This document shows positions 54,951 through 64,000 of a stretch of 64,000 nt of DNA, piece by piece. Below the pieces are notes generated by a model, which was given only the letters and a program-made list of their open reading frames with translations, was not told where the DNA came from and ran no database searches. Each line of letters starts with the position of its first letter. Position 1 is the first letter of the stretch. The stretch comes from Chryseobacterium wanjuense (GTDB lineage: Bacteria > Bacteroidota > Bacteroidia > Flavobacteriales > Weeksellaceae): assembly GCF_900111495.1 (NCBI RefSeq), contig NZ_FOIU01000002.1, positions 806,001 through 870,000 of the forward strand, written 5' to 3'. The translations under genes and the position numbers were made by a program.

Positions 54951-56036
54951 ATGTCTAAATCATTAATTCCAAAATTAGAAGCTATAAAACAACGATATAA
55001 TGAGGTGGCAGACCTTATTATTCAGCCTGATGTTATTTCTGATCAGAAAAGATATTCTTCTCTGAACAAAGAATATAGCGATTTGGGGAAAATTGTAAAA
55101 GTTTATGATCAATATAAAGGTGCTTTAGATTCTATTGAAGAATCCGACGAAATCATTGCCGATGGATCAGACAGAGATCTGGTAGATCTGGCAAAAGAAG
55201 AAAAACTTGAAGCACAGGCGAGAATTCCGGGATTGGAAGAAGAATTAAAAGTATTATTAATTCCTAAAGATCCTGCAGATGATAAAAACGTAATCGTGGA
55301 ATTGCGTGCCGGAACGGGTGGTGATGAAGCCGCAATTTTTGTGGAGGATATTTACAGAATGTATTCCATGTATTTCAAAACGAAAGGATGGAAACATGAA
55401 GTGACGGATTCCAATGAAGCGGCGAAAGGCTACAAAGAACTCATCATGAAGGTAGAAGGAGAAGGCGTTTACGGAATCATGAAGTTTGAATCGGGAGTTC
55501 ACCGTGTACAGCGTGTTCCTGAAACGGAATCTCAGGGTAGAGTTCACACTTCCGCAATCACAATAGCAGTTCTTCCGGAAGCTGAAGAGGTGGATGTTGA
55601 AATCAATCCTGCGGATATCGAGATGCAGACTTCACGTTCAGGTGGAGCCGGAGGTCAGAACGTAAACAAGGTAGAAACAAAAGTTCAGTTGACACACAAA
55701 CCTTCAGGAATTGTGGTGGTTTGTCAGCAGGCGCGTTCTCAGTTGGCCAACCGTGAATTGGCGATGGAAATGCTTCGTGCCAAATTATACGATATCAAGC
55801 TGCAGGAAGTGCAGGGAGATATTGCCGCACAGAGAAAAACGATGGTTTCTACAGGTGATCGTTCTGCGAAGATCAAAACATACAATTATCCTCAGGGAAG
55901 GGTGACAGATCATAGAATCAACAAGTCTATGTACAACCTCGATGCCTATATGAACGGAGATATTTCCGAAATGATCGATGCCGTAATCATGGCTGAAAAC
56001 GCCGAAAAAATGAAAGGCGAAGAAGAAAGTTTATAA
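54951..56036 (+). CDS. prfA: Peptide chain release factor 1
   Basis: 361 residues. The GGQ loop is [20 protein letters not shown], preceded by [20 protein letters not shown], the class I signature. The N-terminal helical domain and the codon-recognition region are present. RF1 reads UAA and UAG. The gene is not next to prmC/hemA here but stands alone, with a terminator at about 56059-56083. Confidence 0.97.
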   Translation: MSKSLIPKLEAIKQRYNEVADLIIQPDVISDQKRYSSLNKEYSDLGKIVKVYDQYKGALDSIEESDEIIADGSDRDLVDLAKEEKLEAQARIPGLEEELKVLLIPKDPADDKNVIVELRAGTGGDEAAIFVEDIYRMYSMYFKTKGWKHEVTDSNEAAKGYKELIMKVEGEGVYGIMKFESGVHRVQRVPETESQGRVHTSAITIAVLPEAEEVDVEINPADIEMQTSRSGGAGGQNVNKVETKVQLTHKPSGIVVVCQQARSQLANRELAMEMLRAKLYDIKLQEVQGDIAAQRKTMVSTGDRSAKIKTYNYPQGRVTDHRINKSMYNLDAYMNGDISEMIDAVIMAENAEKMKGEEESL

Positions 56037-56058
56037 AATCTTTACATAAAATCTTTTT

Positions 56059-56083
56059 AAAGTCTCCGGGTTTCCGGGGGCTT
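56059..56083 (+). terminator. Intrinsic terminator after prfA
   Basis: AAAGTCTCCGG and CCGGGGGCTTT pair with two G-U wobbles around GTTT, followed by a long T-run. Confidence 0.82.
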
Positions 56084-56271
56084 TTCTTTTTTTTGGTTTT
56101 AAAATTAATTTTTATGAAAACATGGTATTTCATTAAAAAATAACTATCTATAATTGAATATTATTGAAAAAATCAATCAATATTGGATATTTTTTAATTA
56201 AAATTAAATATATTTATCCCGCTCTTGAATTCAGGGGCTTTTTTACACTAAAACTGAGAAAAACTATACTT

Positions 56272-56937
56272 ATGAAAATCTTTAAAGCTATTCTGGTAGC
56301 GATGATGATACTTTGTATCCAAAACTTAAAATCACAAAATATTTTAAAGCCTGAAACTGTTTTTAGTTTGTATTTTAATTCCTTTGTAAAATATGACGAT
56401 GATTCTGTAAAAGAGCTTAATAGCTATCTCATCAATTTTTTGGGCAAAGACAATACTTATAGAATGAATCTTAGAGACGCTTATAATGAGAGAGTAGAAT
56501 ATTTTACCAAGATTTTCCTTTCCAATCTTCCTCCTGATGTTGCTTCGGAATGTAAGAAAGAAGCTCAGGATTATTTTAATGTTTTGGTGAATAATTTTAA
56601 AGAAGGAAAATATATCATTAAAAGCGTAAAATCAGTTCATAATAAATACGGGCAAAATGAGGATTTGTCGGAGGTTGTTTATGAAGCGAGTTTTAAAGTT
56701 CCCTCAGATATTTCAGGATTCGAAATGGGAAATATTAAAACTATCGATGCCGGAACCATAAAAAAGTATCTTACAGATCTTACAGATCATTTTAAAAATT
56801 CGGATAAGACTATTTCAGTTGAACACACTTTTAATTTGTACGAGGTCAAGTACGGCCGCGACACCTATTACTGGAACGGCGGACCGCAGGAACTGGCCTG
56901 GAAGCTGAACGAGTTTTATTTTAAAAATATAAACTGA
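56272..56937 (+). CDS. Secreted protein of unknown function
   Basis: 221 residues from the ATG at 56272; the open frame upstream begins at a TTG and contains no plausible signal. Signal peptide: MKIFKAILVAMMILCIQNLK. The mature part begins ILKPETVFSLYFNSFVKYDDD and is helical with mixed charges; it ends YYWNGGPQELAWKLNEFYFKNI. I do not recognise the family. It is a single gene with a terminator downstream. Confidence 0.55.
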   Translation: MKIFKAILVAMMILCIQNLKSQNILKPETVFSLYFNSFVKYDDDSVKELNSYLINFLGKDNTYRMNLRDAYNERVEYFTKIFLSNLPPDVASECKKEAQDYFNVLVNNFKEGKYIIKSVKSVHNKYGQNEDLSEVVYEASFKVPSDISGFEMGNIKTIDAGTIKKYLTDLTDHFKNSDKTISVEHTFNLYEVKYGRDTYYWNGGPQELAWKLNEFYFKNIN

Positions 56938-56941
56938 TATT

Positions 56942-56971
56942 AAAAGCCACTACTTTTCAGTGGTTTTTTTA
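56942..56971 (+). terminator. Intrinsic terminator
   Basis: CCACT (56947-56951) pairs with AGTGG (56959-56963), extended by G-T and A-T pairs, followed by seven Ts. Confidence 0.75.
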
Positions 56972-57013
56972 TTTGGTTGAGATTCATTATTTTTGGTAAA
57001 ATCGAAATTTGAT

Positions 57014-59125
57014 ATGAATTTTAAACCGATCTTATTAACCGCCGGAGTTTTGTTTTCGGCAACATTGTATTCACAAAAAATGATGTATCCTAAAGCATTA
57101 AAAGGCAGCCAGAAAGATACCTATTTCGGAACTGCAGTGGCAGACCCGTTCCGGGATTTGGAAAAAGATTCTGATGCAACGAAAAAATGGGTGGATGAAG
57201 AAGTGGCGTACAGCCAGAATTACCTTTCGCAGATTCCTTTCAGAGAGGATATTAAAAAACAGCTCACGAATATCTGGAATTATGAAAAAATTTCTGCCCC
57301 TTTCAAAGAAGGCGATTACACCTATTTTTATAAAAATGACGGATTACAGGCACAATCGGTTTTATACAGAACAGATAATAAAACAAAAGTAACGGAAGTA
57401 TTTCTGGATCCGAATAAATTTTCGGCAAAAGGAACCACTTCATTATCTCAATTATCTTTCAACAAAAAAGGAAATCTTGCAGCTTATTCGATTTCGGAAG
57501 GCGGTAGCGACTGGAATAAAATCATCATCATTGATGCTATTTCTAAAAAACAGATCGATGAAACTTTAATCGATGTAAAATTCAGCGGCATTGCATGGCA
57601 GGGAGATGAAGGGTTCTACTATTCAAGCTATGACAAGCCGAAAGAAGGAACCGTACTTTCCGGAATGACAGATAAACACAAGGTGTATTTTCATAAATTA
57701 GGAACAAAACAGTCTGAAGATCAATTGATTTTCGGAGGCGAAAAAACTCCGAGAAGATATCTGGGAGCTGATGTTTCTGAAGATCAGAGATACCTGATTA
57801 TTTCTGCAGCAAACGCTACCAACGGAAATGAATTATATATAAAAGATTTAAAAAACGGAGGAGACTTTGTTCAGATCAACAAAGGTTTTGATATCAATGC
57901 CAATGTTGTAGATACACAGGGTGATGATATTTTTATTTATACCGATAAAGATGCTCCGAACGGACGTTTGGTGAAAACGACCATTAAAAATCCGGCACCG
58001 GAAACCTGGAAAGATGTTATCCCTCAAACTGAAAATGTACTGGGAATCACTACTGGAGGAGGCTATTTCTTCGCAACATATATGATCGATGCGATTGATA
58101 AAGTAAAACAGTATGATAAAAACGGGAAACTGGTGAGAGAAATTTCTCTTCCGGGAAAAGGAAATGTTTCAGGTTTCGGAGGTAAAGAAAAAGAGAAAGA
58201 ACTCTATTTTTCGTTTACCAATTATATCACTCCGGGAACTACCTATAAATTCAATGCAGATACGGGAAAATCAGAGGTTTATCAAAAGCCGAAAGTGATG
58301 TTTAATCCTGATGATTATGTTTCTGAACAGGTATTTTACACGTCCAACGACGGCACAAAAATCCCGATGATGATCAATTACAAAAAAGGAACAAAACTGG
58401 ATGGTAAAAATCCAACTATTTTGTACTCTTACGGTGGGTTCAACATCAGTTTGCAGCCTGCTTTTTCCGTTGTTAATGCAATCTGGATGGAAAACGGAGG
58501 TATCTACGCCGTTCCGAACATCCGTGGTGGTGGTGAGTATGGTAAAAAATGGCACGACGCAGGAACGAAGCAGCAAAAGAAAAATGTTTTCAACGACTTC
58601 ATTGCCGCAGGAGAATATTTACAAACTAAAGGATATACTTCCAAAGAATATATGGCACTTTCAGGTCGATCAAATGGAGGATTGCTGGTTGGTGCAACCA
58701 TGACGATGCGTCCTGATCTGGCAAAAGTTGCTTTTCCGGGGGTAGGCGTTTTGGATATGTTGAGATATAATAAATTCACGGCCGGTGCAGGTTGGTCTTA
58801 CGATTATGGAACAGCGGAAGACAGCAAGGAAATGTTCGAATATTTAAAATCTTATTCTCCGGTTCATAATGTAAAAGCGGGAACTTGCTACCCATCAACA
58901 ATGATTATTACAAGTGATCATGATGACAGAGTTGTTCCGGCACATTCTTTTAAATTCGGGGCAGAGCTACAGGAAAAACAGGCTTGCGACAATCCTATTT
59001 TATTAAGAATCGAAAAAAATGCAGGACACGGAGCAGGAAGGTCAACCGAACAGGTGATCAGCGAAAATGCAGATCTGATTTCTTTTGCTTTATACGAAAT
59101 GGGAATTAGAAAATTAGGAAAATAA
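57014..59125 (+). CDS. Prolyl oligopeptidase (S9A), secreted
   Basis: 703 residues from the ATG at 57014 (the frame begins at a TTG seven codons upstream). Signal peptide (PILLTAGVLFSATLYSQ). The N-terminal beta-propeller spans about residues 80-415. The catalytic alpha/beta domain has Ser in LSGRSNGGLLVG, Asp in ITSDHDDRVVPAHS and His in KNAGHGAGRS. ADPFRDLEKDSDATKKWVD is the typical start. It cleaves short proline-containing peptides in the periplasm or outside. No neighbouring gene suggests a special role. Confidence 0.95.
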   Translation: MNFKPILLTAGVLFSATLYSQKMMYPKALKGSQKDTYFGTAVADPFRDLEKDSDATKKWVDEEVAYSQNYLSQIPFREDIKKQLTNIWNYEKISAPFKEGDYTYFYKNDGLQAQSVLYRTDNKTKVTEVFLDPNKFSAKGTTSLSQLSFNKKGNLAAYSISEGGSDWNKIIIIDAISKKQIDETLIDVKFSGIAWQGDEGFYYSSYDKPKEGTVLSGMTDKHKVYFHKLGTKQSEDQLIFGGEKTPRRYLGADVSEDQRYLIISAANATNGNELYIKDLKNGGDFVQINKGFDINANVVDTQGDDIFIYTDKDAPNGRLVKTTIKNPAPETWKDVIPQTENVLGITTGGGYFFATYMIDAIDKVKQYDKNGKLVREISLPGKGNVSGFGGKEKEKELYFSFTNYITPGTTYKFNADTGKSEVYQKPKVMFNPDDYVSEQVFYTSNDGTKIPMMINYKKGTKLDGKNPTILYSYGGFNISLQPAFSVVNAIWMENGGIYAVPNIRGGGEYGKKWHDAGTKQQKKNVFNDFIAAGEYLQTKGYTSKEYMALSGRSNGGLLVGATMTMRPDLAKVAFPGVGVLDMLRYNKFTAGAGWSYDYGTAEDSKEMFEYLKSYSPVHNVKAGTCYPSTMIITSDHDDRVVPAHSFKFGAELQEKQACDNPILLRIEKNAGHGAGRSTEQVISENADLISFALYEMGIRKLGK

Positions 59126-59152
59126 TTAATAAATCAATATAAACATCAATAG

Positions 59153-59175
59153 AAACGGGCTTTAGCCCGTTTTTT
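59153..59175 (+). terminator. Intrinsic terminator after the prolyl oligopeptidase gene
   Basis: AAACGGGCT (59153-59161) pairs with AGCCCGTTT (59164-59172), followed by T residues. Confidence 0.85.
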
Positions 59176-59210
59176 TATTTTAAACACAAATCAGTACAAA
59201 TTTTTTCACA

Positions 59211-59250
59211 AATACCCACAATAATCTGTGTAAATCCGTGAAATCTGTGG
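59211..59250. repeat. Interspersed AT-rich repeat in a 355-bp gap
   Basis: CCCACAATAATCTGTG, then AATCCGTGAAATCTGTGG matches the repeat at 26532-26570. A third, diverged copy (CCCACAATCATCTGCC) lies at 59331-59376. The rest of 59126-59480 is AT-rich without a gene; I see no clear promoter box for the mutase. Confidence 0.6.
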
Positions 59251-59480
59251 AAAACAAAAAAGACACCCATTTCATCATCCCTGAACTAAAAATGTATTTT
59301 TAATTAAAACCAATCCACGGCTTTTAGCATAAATATCCCACAATCATCTGCCTAATCAGCAAAATTCGCGAGAGCAAAAAAATAAAATCAATGCTTCCCA
59401 CACCACAAACAGCTAAAAAATGAATCCAAAATTATTATTTCAAAAATGCGTAATTTTAGCCATCTAATAAATCTGAAAGT

Positions 59481-61598
59481 ATGAGACGGGAAGTTCAGAA
59501 TAAAACTCCTCAATTTAATATCATTGAAAAACACACGGAAGTCTATCCATTCGAGAAAGATGGATTGCAGCTGAAATCTTCTTACAAAGCAGAAGATGTT
59601 AAAAATCAAGAATTAACACACACTGCTCCCGGAATTGCACCCTATTTAAGAGGGCCCTATTCCACAATGTATGTTCAAAAACCTTGGACGATCCGTCAGT
59701 ATGCAGGATTTTCAACAGCGGAAGAATCCAATGCTTTTTACAGAAGAAATCTGGCAGCCGGGCAGAAAGGACTATCCGTAGCCTTCGATTTAGCGACACA
59801 CAGAGGATACGATTCCGATCACGCCAGAGTGGTGGGTGACGTGGGAAAAGCTGGCGTTGCGATTGATTCTGTGGAGGATATGAAGATTTTATTTAATGAA
59901 ATTCCATTAGATCAGATTTCAGTTTCCATGACGATGAACGGTGCGGTTTTACCGATTTTATCTTTTTATATCGTGGCTGCGGAAGAGCAGGGTGTGAAGC
60001 AGGAATTACTTTCAGGAACCATTCAGAATGATATTTTGAAGGAATTCATGGTGAGAAATACCTACATTTATCCACCTGCGCCTTCAATGAAAATCATTGC
60101 CGATATTTTTGAATACACTTCTCAGAATATCCCTAAGTTTAATTCAATTTCAATTTCCGGGTATCACATGCAGGAAGCCGGGGCAACGCCGGTTCTGGAA
60201 ATGGCTTACACGCTTGCAGACGGACTGGAATATGTAAGAACAGGGATAAAAGCAGGAATGAATGTCGATGATTTCGCCCCAAGATTATCCTTCTTCTGGG
60301 CTATCGGAATGAATCACTTCATGGAAATTGCAAAAATGCGTGCTGCAAGATATATCTGGGCAGAATTGTTGAAGCAATTCAATCCGCAAAATCCAAAATC
60401 GTTAGCTTTAAGAACGCATTCTCAGACATCAGGATGGTCTTTAACGGAGCAGGAACCATTTAACAATATTACAAGAACAGCGATTGAAGCACTATCTTCA
60501 GCGTTGGGCGGCACTCAGTCTCTTCACACCAATGCTTTGGATGAAGCCATTGCGCTTCCGACAGATTATTCTGCGAAAATTGCGAGAAATACACAGATCA
60601 TTCTTCAGCAGGAGAGCGGAATCTGTGATGTTGTAGATCCGATGGGTGGAAGTAATCTGGTGGAAAGTCTGACTCAACAGATGATTGAGGAAGCCATGAA
60701 ATACATCGATGAGGTGGAGCAGGAAGGCGGAATGACAAAAGCCATCGAAGCAGGAATTCCAAAGATGAGAATCGAAGAAGCGGCAGCAAGAAAACAGGCA
60801 AAAATCGATAGTGGGGAAGAATTTATCATTGGAGTTAATTCATTTAGGTCTTCTTTAAAACAAGAAGCTATTGAGATCTTGGATATTGATAATACGGAAG
60901 TTCGAAGAAAGCAAATCGAAAGATTAGAATCAATAAAGAAAAATAGAAATTCAGAAGCGGTTGAACAGATTTTAAATGAAATCAGAGAATCTGCAAAAAC
61001 AGGAAAAGGAAACCTTCTCGCATTGTGTATCGAAGCGGCTCGCAGAAGAGTGACGCTTGGTGAAATGAGCGATGCGATGGAAGAAAGCTTCGGAAGATAT
61101 AAAGCAAATATTAAAACAATTTCCGGTGTATATGCTATGAATGCAGGAAAAAATGAATATTTCGAAAAAGCCCTGAACCTTACTCAGAAATTTGAAGAAG
61201 AAGAAGGACGCCGACCAAGATTAATGGTGGCCAAAATGGGTCAGGACGGGCACGACAGAGGAGCAAAAGTAGTAGCCACGGCATTTGCGGACATGGGATT
61301 TGACGTAGACGTTGCGCCGTTATTCCAGACTCCGGAAGAGGTGGCAAAACAGGCGGTAGAAAATGATATTCACATTTTGGGAGTTTCATCATTGGCGGCG
61401 GGGCACAAAACATTGGTTCCGCAGGTGGTTGAAGAATTGAAAAAGCTTGGTGCAGACGATATTACCATCGTTGTTGGTGGAGTAATTCCGCAACAGGATT
61501 ATGAATTCCTATATGCCAACGGAGCAGATTTCATCTTCGGTCCGGGAACAAATCTTCCTAAGTGCGCCGTAGATATTTTGGAGAAATTTTTAAATTAA
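59481..61598 (+). CDS. scpA: Methylmalonyl-CoA mutase large subunit
   Basis: 705 residues. The N-terminal TIM barrel has [36 protein letters not shown] and [13 protein letters not shown]. The C-terminal cobalamin-binding domain has [12 protein letters not shown] (DxHxxG) and [10 protein letters not shown]. Adenosylcobalamin is therefore the cofactor. It interconverts methylmalonyl-CoA and succinyl-CoA in propionate metabolism. The small subunit gene (scpB/mutA), usually directly upstream, is not in the window; the upstream sequence is a repeat-containing spacer. The length and the complete barrel argue for a functional catalytic subunit. Confidence 0.95.
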   Translation: MRREVQNKTPQFNIIEKHTEVYPFEKDGLQLKSSYKAEDVKNQELTHTAPGIAPYLRGPYSTMYVQKPWTIRQYAGFSTAEESNAFYRRNLAAGQKGLSVAFDLATHRGYDSDHARVVGDVGKAGVAIDSVEDMKILFNEIPLDQISVSMTMNGAVLPILSFYIVAAEEQGVKQELLSGTIQNDILKEFMVRNTYIYPPAPSMKIIADIFEYTSQNIPKFNSISISGYHMQEAGATPVLEMAYTLADGLEYVRTGIKAGMNVDDFAPRLSFFWAIGMNHFMEIAKMRAARYIWAELLKQFNPQNPKSLALRTHSQTSGWSLTEQEPFNNITRTAIEALSSALGGTQSLHTNALDEAIALPTDYSAKIARNTQIILQQESGICDVVDPMGGSNLVESLTQQMIEEAMKYIDEVEQEGGMTKAIEAGIPKMRIEEAAARKQAKIDSGEEFIIGVNSFRSSLKQEAIEILDIDNTEVRRKQIERLESIKKNRNSEAVEQILNEIRESAKTGKGNLLALCIEAARRRVTLGEMSDAMEESFGRYKANIKTISGVYAMNAGKNEYFEKALNLTQKFEEEEGRRPRLMVAKMGQDGHDRGAKVVATAFADMGFDVDVAPLFQTPEEVAKQAVENDIHILGVSSLAAGHKTLVPQVVEELKKLGADDITIVVGGVIPQQDYEFLYANGADFIFGPGTNLPKCAVDILEKFLN

Positions 61599-61658
61599 AT
61601 TAACTTTTAGAAAGTGTAAGTTGCACAGCTTTTGTATAGTTTAATGAAAAATTTCATT

Positions 61659-62150
61659 ATGGCTTATACAGTAGTTTCAGTATTTCCGGTGACTGTAGAT
61701 ACAGAGGAAATTAAAAAAGATTTAAAAGATAAAGGCTTTGACGAAGCAAATATTATCATCTCAAAGTCTAAAGTAGAAAGCGGATTGGATGATTATCAGG
61801 AAGATGAGCAGACGAAAAGCTTTTTCGATTACGTGTTTGCTCACGACGCCGAAATGTTGGATGCCTACCGCAAACACAGCATAGGGCGAAACAACGTTGT
61901 TGTCTATGCAGATAATCTCGAGCACGCAAGACTGGCAAAAACCGTTCTCAATGAAAAAGGAGCTCTTGAAGTCTACAGAAGACCTTCGGATCACCAGGAT
62001 ATTACGGAAGGAATGACAGAAGAAGAATACAACGGAATCATTGCCAAAGCAAAGCATAATATTTATTTTCTGGGATCAGAAAGGGTGTATCACCCCAATG
62101 TTGTCAAGGGAATGGATGACCCGATGGACGATCTCGGATCAAAAGATTAA
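61659..62150 (+). CDS. YflT-domain general-stress-like protein
   Basis: 163 residues from the ATG at 61659; the frame extends 9 codons. AYTVVSVFPVTVDTEEIKKD followed by LKDKGFDEANIIISKSK is the ferredoxin-like beta-alpha-beta of the YflT / general stress protein 17M domain. The rest has two helices and an acidic end (DDPMDDLGSKD). It is cytoplasmic. The spacing from the mutase stop (60 bases) leaves it probably independent. Role unknown, inferred stress-related from the family. Confidence 0.75.
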   Translation: MAYTVVSVFPVTVDTEEIKKDLKDKGFDEANIIISKSKVESGLDDYQEDEQTKSFFDYVFAHDAEMLDAYRKHSIGRNNVVVYADNLEHARLAKTVLNEKGALEVYRRPSDHQDITEGMTEEEYNGIIAKAKHNIYFLGSERVYHPNVVKGMDDPMDDLGSKD

Positions 62151-62160
62151 AACAAAATAC

Positions 62161-62190
62161 AAAACCTGAATGAGAAAGTATTCAGGTTTT
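62161..62190 (+). terminator. Intrinsic terminator after the YflT-like gene
   Basis: AAAACCTGAAT (62161-62171) pairs perfectly with 62180-62190, followed by a T-run. Confidence 0.88.
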
Positions 62191-62203
62191 TTTATTAAAA
62201 AAT

Positions 62204-62232
62204 TTGGATATTCAGAAAAATTAATATATTTG
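62204..62232 (+). promoter_or_regulatory. Promoter of a short transcription unit upstream of rtcB
   Basis: TTG (62204-62206), 18 bases, TATATTTG (62225-62232). It directs transcription into the short structured unit that follows. Confidence 0.7.
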
Positions 62233-62239
62233 CACCTGA

Positions 62240-62408
62240 AAATCAAGTTTAACCATTTAAAAAAACAACGAAGCAATGTTCAAAGCAACACAGAATTTTA
62301 CAGTTGGATTACCGCTTATGGTGGTAAGGCTTCGTGGTTTGGTACACTCTTAGAATAACAATACAATGAAATATCAAAACCCGAAGTCGTAGAGATTTCA
62401 GGTTTTTT
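62240..62408 (+). ncRNA. Short structured transcription unit (candidate ncRNA or leader peptide)
   Basis: Between the promoter above and an intrinsic-terminator-like hairpin (62376-62406, one mismatch, then T-run) lies a unit of about 170 bases. ACGAAGC (62268-62274) pairs with GCTTCGT (62329-62335), enclosing a TTACC/GGTAA hairpin at 62310-62328. A 25-codon frame starts at the ATG 62276-62278 and stops at 62351-62353; its product is rich in Val and Leu in the second half (GLPLMVVRLRGLV). Whether it acts as RNA or as a leader peptide cannot be told from the sequence. 62409-62760 between it and rtcB holds only degenerate palindromes. Confidence 0.45.
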
Positions 62409-62638
62409 ATTGCGCAATATTTCAAACTCAAAACAGTTTCCCCGAAATCTTTTTTTATAAAATTTAGGAGCTTTTTCGAATAGCAGATAATTTTTATTTG
62501 AAGCTATTCCCCGCTTGTAGTTTATACTGAGCGAAGTCGAAGTGCTATATCTTTTTCATTACGGCCTCCGCTTCGCTGCGGCCGCAACAAAAAAGGATGT
62601 CGCTACAATCGGGGCTAATGATAACGCTCTACCAATCA

Positions 62639-62671
62639 AAACCTAGCAGGTTTCAAAAACCTGTTAGGTTT
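62639..62671. repeat. Palindrome AAACCTAGCAGGTTT / AAACCTGTTAGGTTT
   Basis: 15-bp arms (62639-62653, 62657-62671) with one G-T mismatch and a three-base loop. Same arm pattern as the elements at 10771-10803 and 37050-37064. Confidence 0.7.
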
Positions 62672-62760
62672 GAATAAAACAATCAACTAAAATTTTAGTT
62701 GGAAAAATAATAGATGCAAAATGTCTATCATCTCGCATCTATTATCTTAAATCTAAAACA

Positions 62761-64000
62761 ATGGGAAATTTAAAACTAAAAGGAAAAGATATATTAAAAA
62801 TAGGCTATCCAAACAATCAGAGTGTCAATATCGCTTTGGAAGTCATGAAAAGAAATTTTGCAACGAAAAATATTCATCATGTGAAATCTCTTTTAAAGGA
62901 AATTTTGCTCAATCCGGAAAATTATGAAAAAGATTTAACCTTCGGACAAATCGCAGAAGCCTTGCTTTCATCTAAGAAAACTGAAAAAAGAATGCTCAAT
63001 ACCAACCGTGCTTCTTTCCAGATTTTCGGAAACAATATTTCGGATGAAGCAAAAAACCAGCTGTACACCGCATTGAAACTTCCGATTTCAACACAGGGAG
63101 CTTTGATGCCCGATGCACACAGTGGTTACGGACTTCCGATCGGTGGAGTTCTCGCCGTAGAAAATGCCGTGATTCCTTATGGAGTCGGCATGGATATCGG
63201 CTGTAGAATGTCGCTCAGTATTTTGGATACTCCTGTTTCATATCTTGACGGTGCGAGAGATAAATACGAAAAAGCGCTCGCCGAACACACCAAATTCGGG
63301 ATGTATGAAACCCATAAATCTCACATCGAACATGAAATTTTCGACAGAGATACGTTCGATATGATTCCGATTTTGAGGAGATTAAAAGGAAAAGCCATTA
63401 AGCAGATGGGAACTTCCGGAGGCGGAAATCATTTTGTAGAATTCGGAGAGGTTGAAATTACGGAAGAAGACGACCAGATCGGACTTCCAAAAGGAAAATA
63501 CCTTGGAATCCTTTCTCACAGCGGATCGCGTGGATTGGGAGCAGAAATAGCTCAGTATTATTCAAGAGTGGCGGCAGAACAATGTCCATTGCCGAAAGAA
63601 GCCCAAAACTTCGCCTGGCTGGATTTGAACACGCATCTCGGTTTGGAATACTGGACGGCTATGAACTTGGCAGGAGATTACGCTTCAGCTTGTCACGACG
63701 ACATTCACAGAAGATTGGTGAAAGCTGTCGGAGGCCGGGTAAAAGCCAGAATTGAAAACCACCACAACTTCGCATGGAAAGAAATTCATAACGGAAAAGA
63801 GGTGATTGTTCACAGAAAAGGAGCAACTCCGGCGAATGAAAATGAATTGGGAATGATCCCCGGATCGATGACTGCAAAAGGTTTCATCGTTCGTGGAAAA
63901 GGAAACCCGGATTCGCTGAATTCGGCTTCTCACGGAGCAGGAAGAGCACACTCGAGAGGAGAATGCAGAAGTCTTTTCACCCAAAATGACATCAAAAAAG
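62761..64000 (+). CDS. rtcB: RNA-splicing ligase RtcB (3' end cut by window)
   Basis: 413 codons visible and open to the window end; the full protein is usually ~465-480 residues. Motifs: MPDAHSGYGLPIGGVLA, GVGMDIGCRM (Cys metal ligand), QMGTSGGGNHFVEFG, LSHSGSRGLG, IENHHNFAW and SASHGAGRAHSRG with the guanylylated His. RtcB joins 2',3'-cyclic-phosphate and 5'-OH RNA ends using GTP and Mn2+. It starts at ATG 62761. No rtcA, archease or sigma-54 regulator is adjacent in the visible part. Confidence 0.95.
   Translation, partial: MGNLKLKGKDILKIGYPNNQSVNIALEVMKRNFATKNIHHVKSLLKEILLNPENYEKDLTFGQIAEALLSSKKTEKRMLNTNRASFQIFGNNISDEAKNQLYTALKLPISTQGALMPDAHSGYGLPIGGVLAVENAVIPYGVGMDIGCRMSLSILDTPVSYLDGARDKYEKALAEHTKFGMYETHKSHIEHEIFDRDTFDMIPILRRLKGKAIKQMGTSGGGNHFVEFGEVEITEEDDQIGLPKGKYLGILSHSGSRGLGAEIAQYYSRVAAEQCPLPKEAQNFAWLDLNTHLGLEYWTAMNLAGDYASACHDDIHRRLVKAVGGRVKARIENHHNFAWKEIHNGKEVIVHRKGATPANENELGMIPGSMTAKGFIVRGKGNPDSLNSASHGAGRAHSRGECRSLFTQNDIKK

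Noticed and set aside
62170..62358. 62-codon open frame after the YflT-like gene
   Set aside because: It crosses the terminator and the promoter of the short unit; the promoter lies inside it, so it is unlikely to be a gene.
62761..64000. Truncated rtcB as a pseudogene
   Set aside because: The frame is open to the end of the window with all motifs intact; the cut is only due to the window boundary.

Overview
The window is a chromosomal piece of a flavobacterium close to Chryseobacterium (Bacteroidota, Weeksellaceae). Four things point there. The DNA is AT-rich. Many transcription units start with the Bacteroidota promoter pattern TTG-N19-20-TAnnTTTG, and Shine-Dalgarno sites are rare. Family content is typical: DUF5686, DUF4835, DUF5687, DUF4126, FISUMP and type IX secretion (T9SS) C-terminal domains, and a Bacteroidota-type RNA polymerase omega. 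Most of the window is ordinary housekeeping and cell-envelope content, with no prophage, integrase, transposase or CRISPR array.

Layout. 1-2.2 kb: a truncated lipoprotein metalloprotease, rplU-rpmA, and an orphan GG-leader six-cysteine peptide. 2.2-6.5 kb: a DUF5686 outer-membrane protein and a YadA-head-like repeat protein. 6.7-7.8 kb: two identical tRNA-Asn genes flanking a GNAT acetyltransferase. 7.8-10.7 kb: rseP, a small outer-membrane protein and an omega-amidase. 10.8-13.1 kb: thioredoxin, rhodanese lipoprotein and a CstB-like persulfide dioxygenase/rhodanese, a sulfane-sulfur handling group. 13.3-20.4 kb: HerA-like ATPase, DEDDh exonuclease, lysA, two TonB-C-domain-like secreted proteins, miaB. 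20.4-25.8 kb: a sigma-54 activator without receiver domain, a membrane protein, lptE, and a long acidic protein with a C-terminal TPR-like tail. 25.8-29.2 kb: DUF4126, rnpA, tcdA-tatD, a TetR regulator. 29.3-34.7 kb: bamD-rpoZ-coaBC-DUF4835-recN. 34.8-41.9 kb: an ABC permease/ATPase pair, a Dyp-type peroxidase, and two unrelated fumarases facing away from each other. 42-49.9 kb: an AraC regulator divergent from a FISUMP/T9SS protein, Ohr, an epoxide-hydrolase-like enzyme, and a secreted GH13 amylase with a T9SS tail. 50-54 kb: a SAM-I riboswitch followed by a TonB-dependent receptor and an APC permease. 54-64 kb: a 3 x 176-bp tandem repeat, prfA, a prolyl oligopeptidase, methylmalonyl-CoA mutase, a YflT-like protein, a short structured transcription unit, and rtcB cut by the window end.

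The most informative unit is the SAM-I riboswitch with its receptor and permease. It reads as a two-membrane import route for methionine or a methionine precursor, shut off when S-adenosylmethionine is plentiful. Other points worth checking are the orphan GG-leader peptide, the promoter-hairpin-terminator unit upstream of rtcB, a DEDDh exonuclease with what looks like a decayed GIY-YIG domain, the tRNA-Asn duplication, the 14-bp inverted-repeat element between sulfur genes, and several families of interspersed palindromes. Family assignments rest on motif recognition by eye, since no database search could be run.
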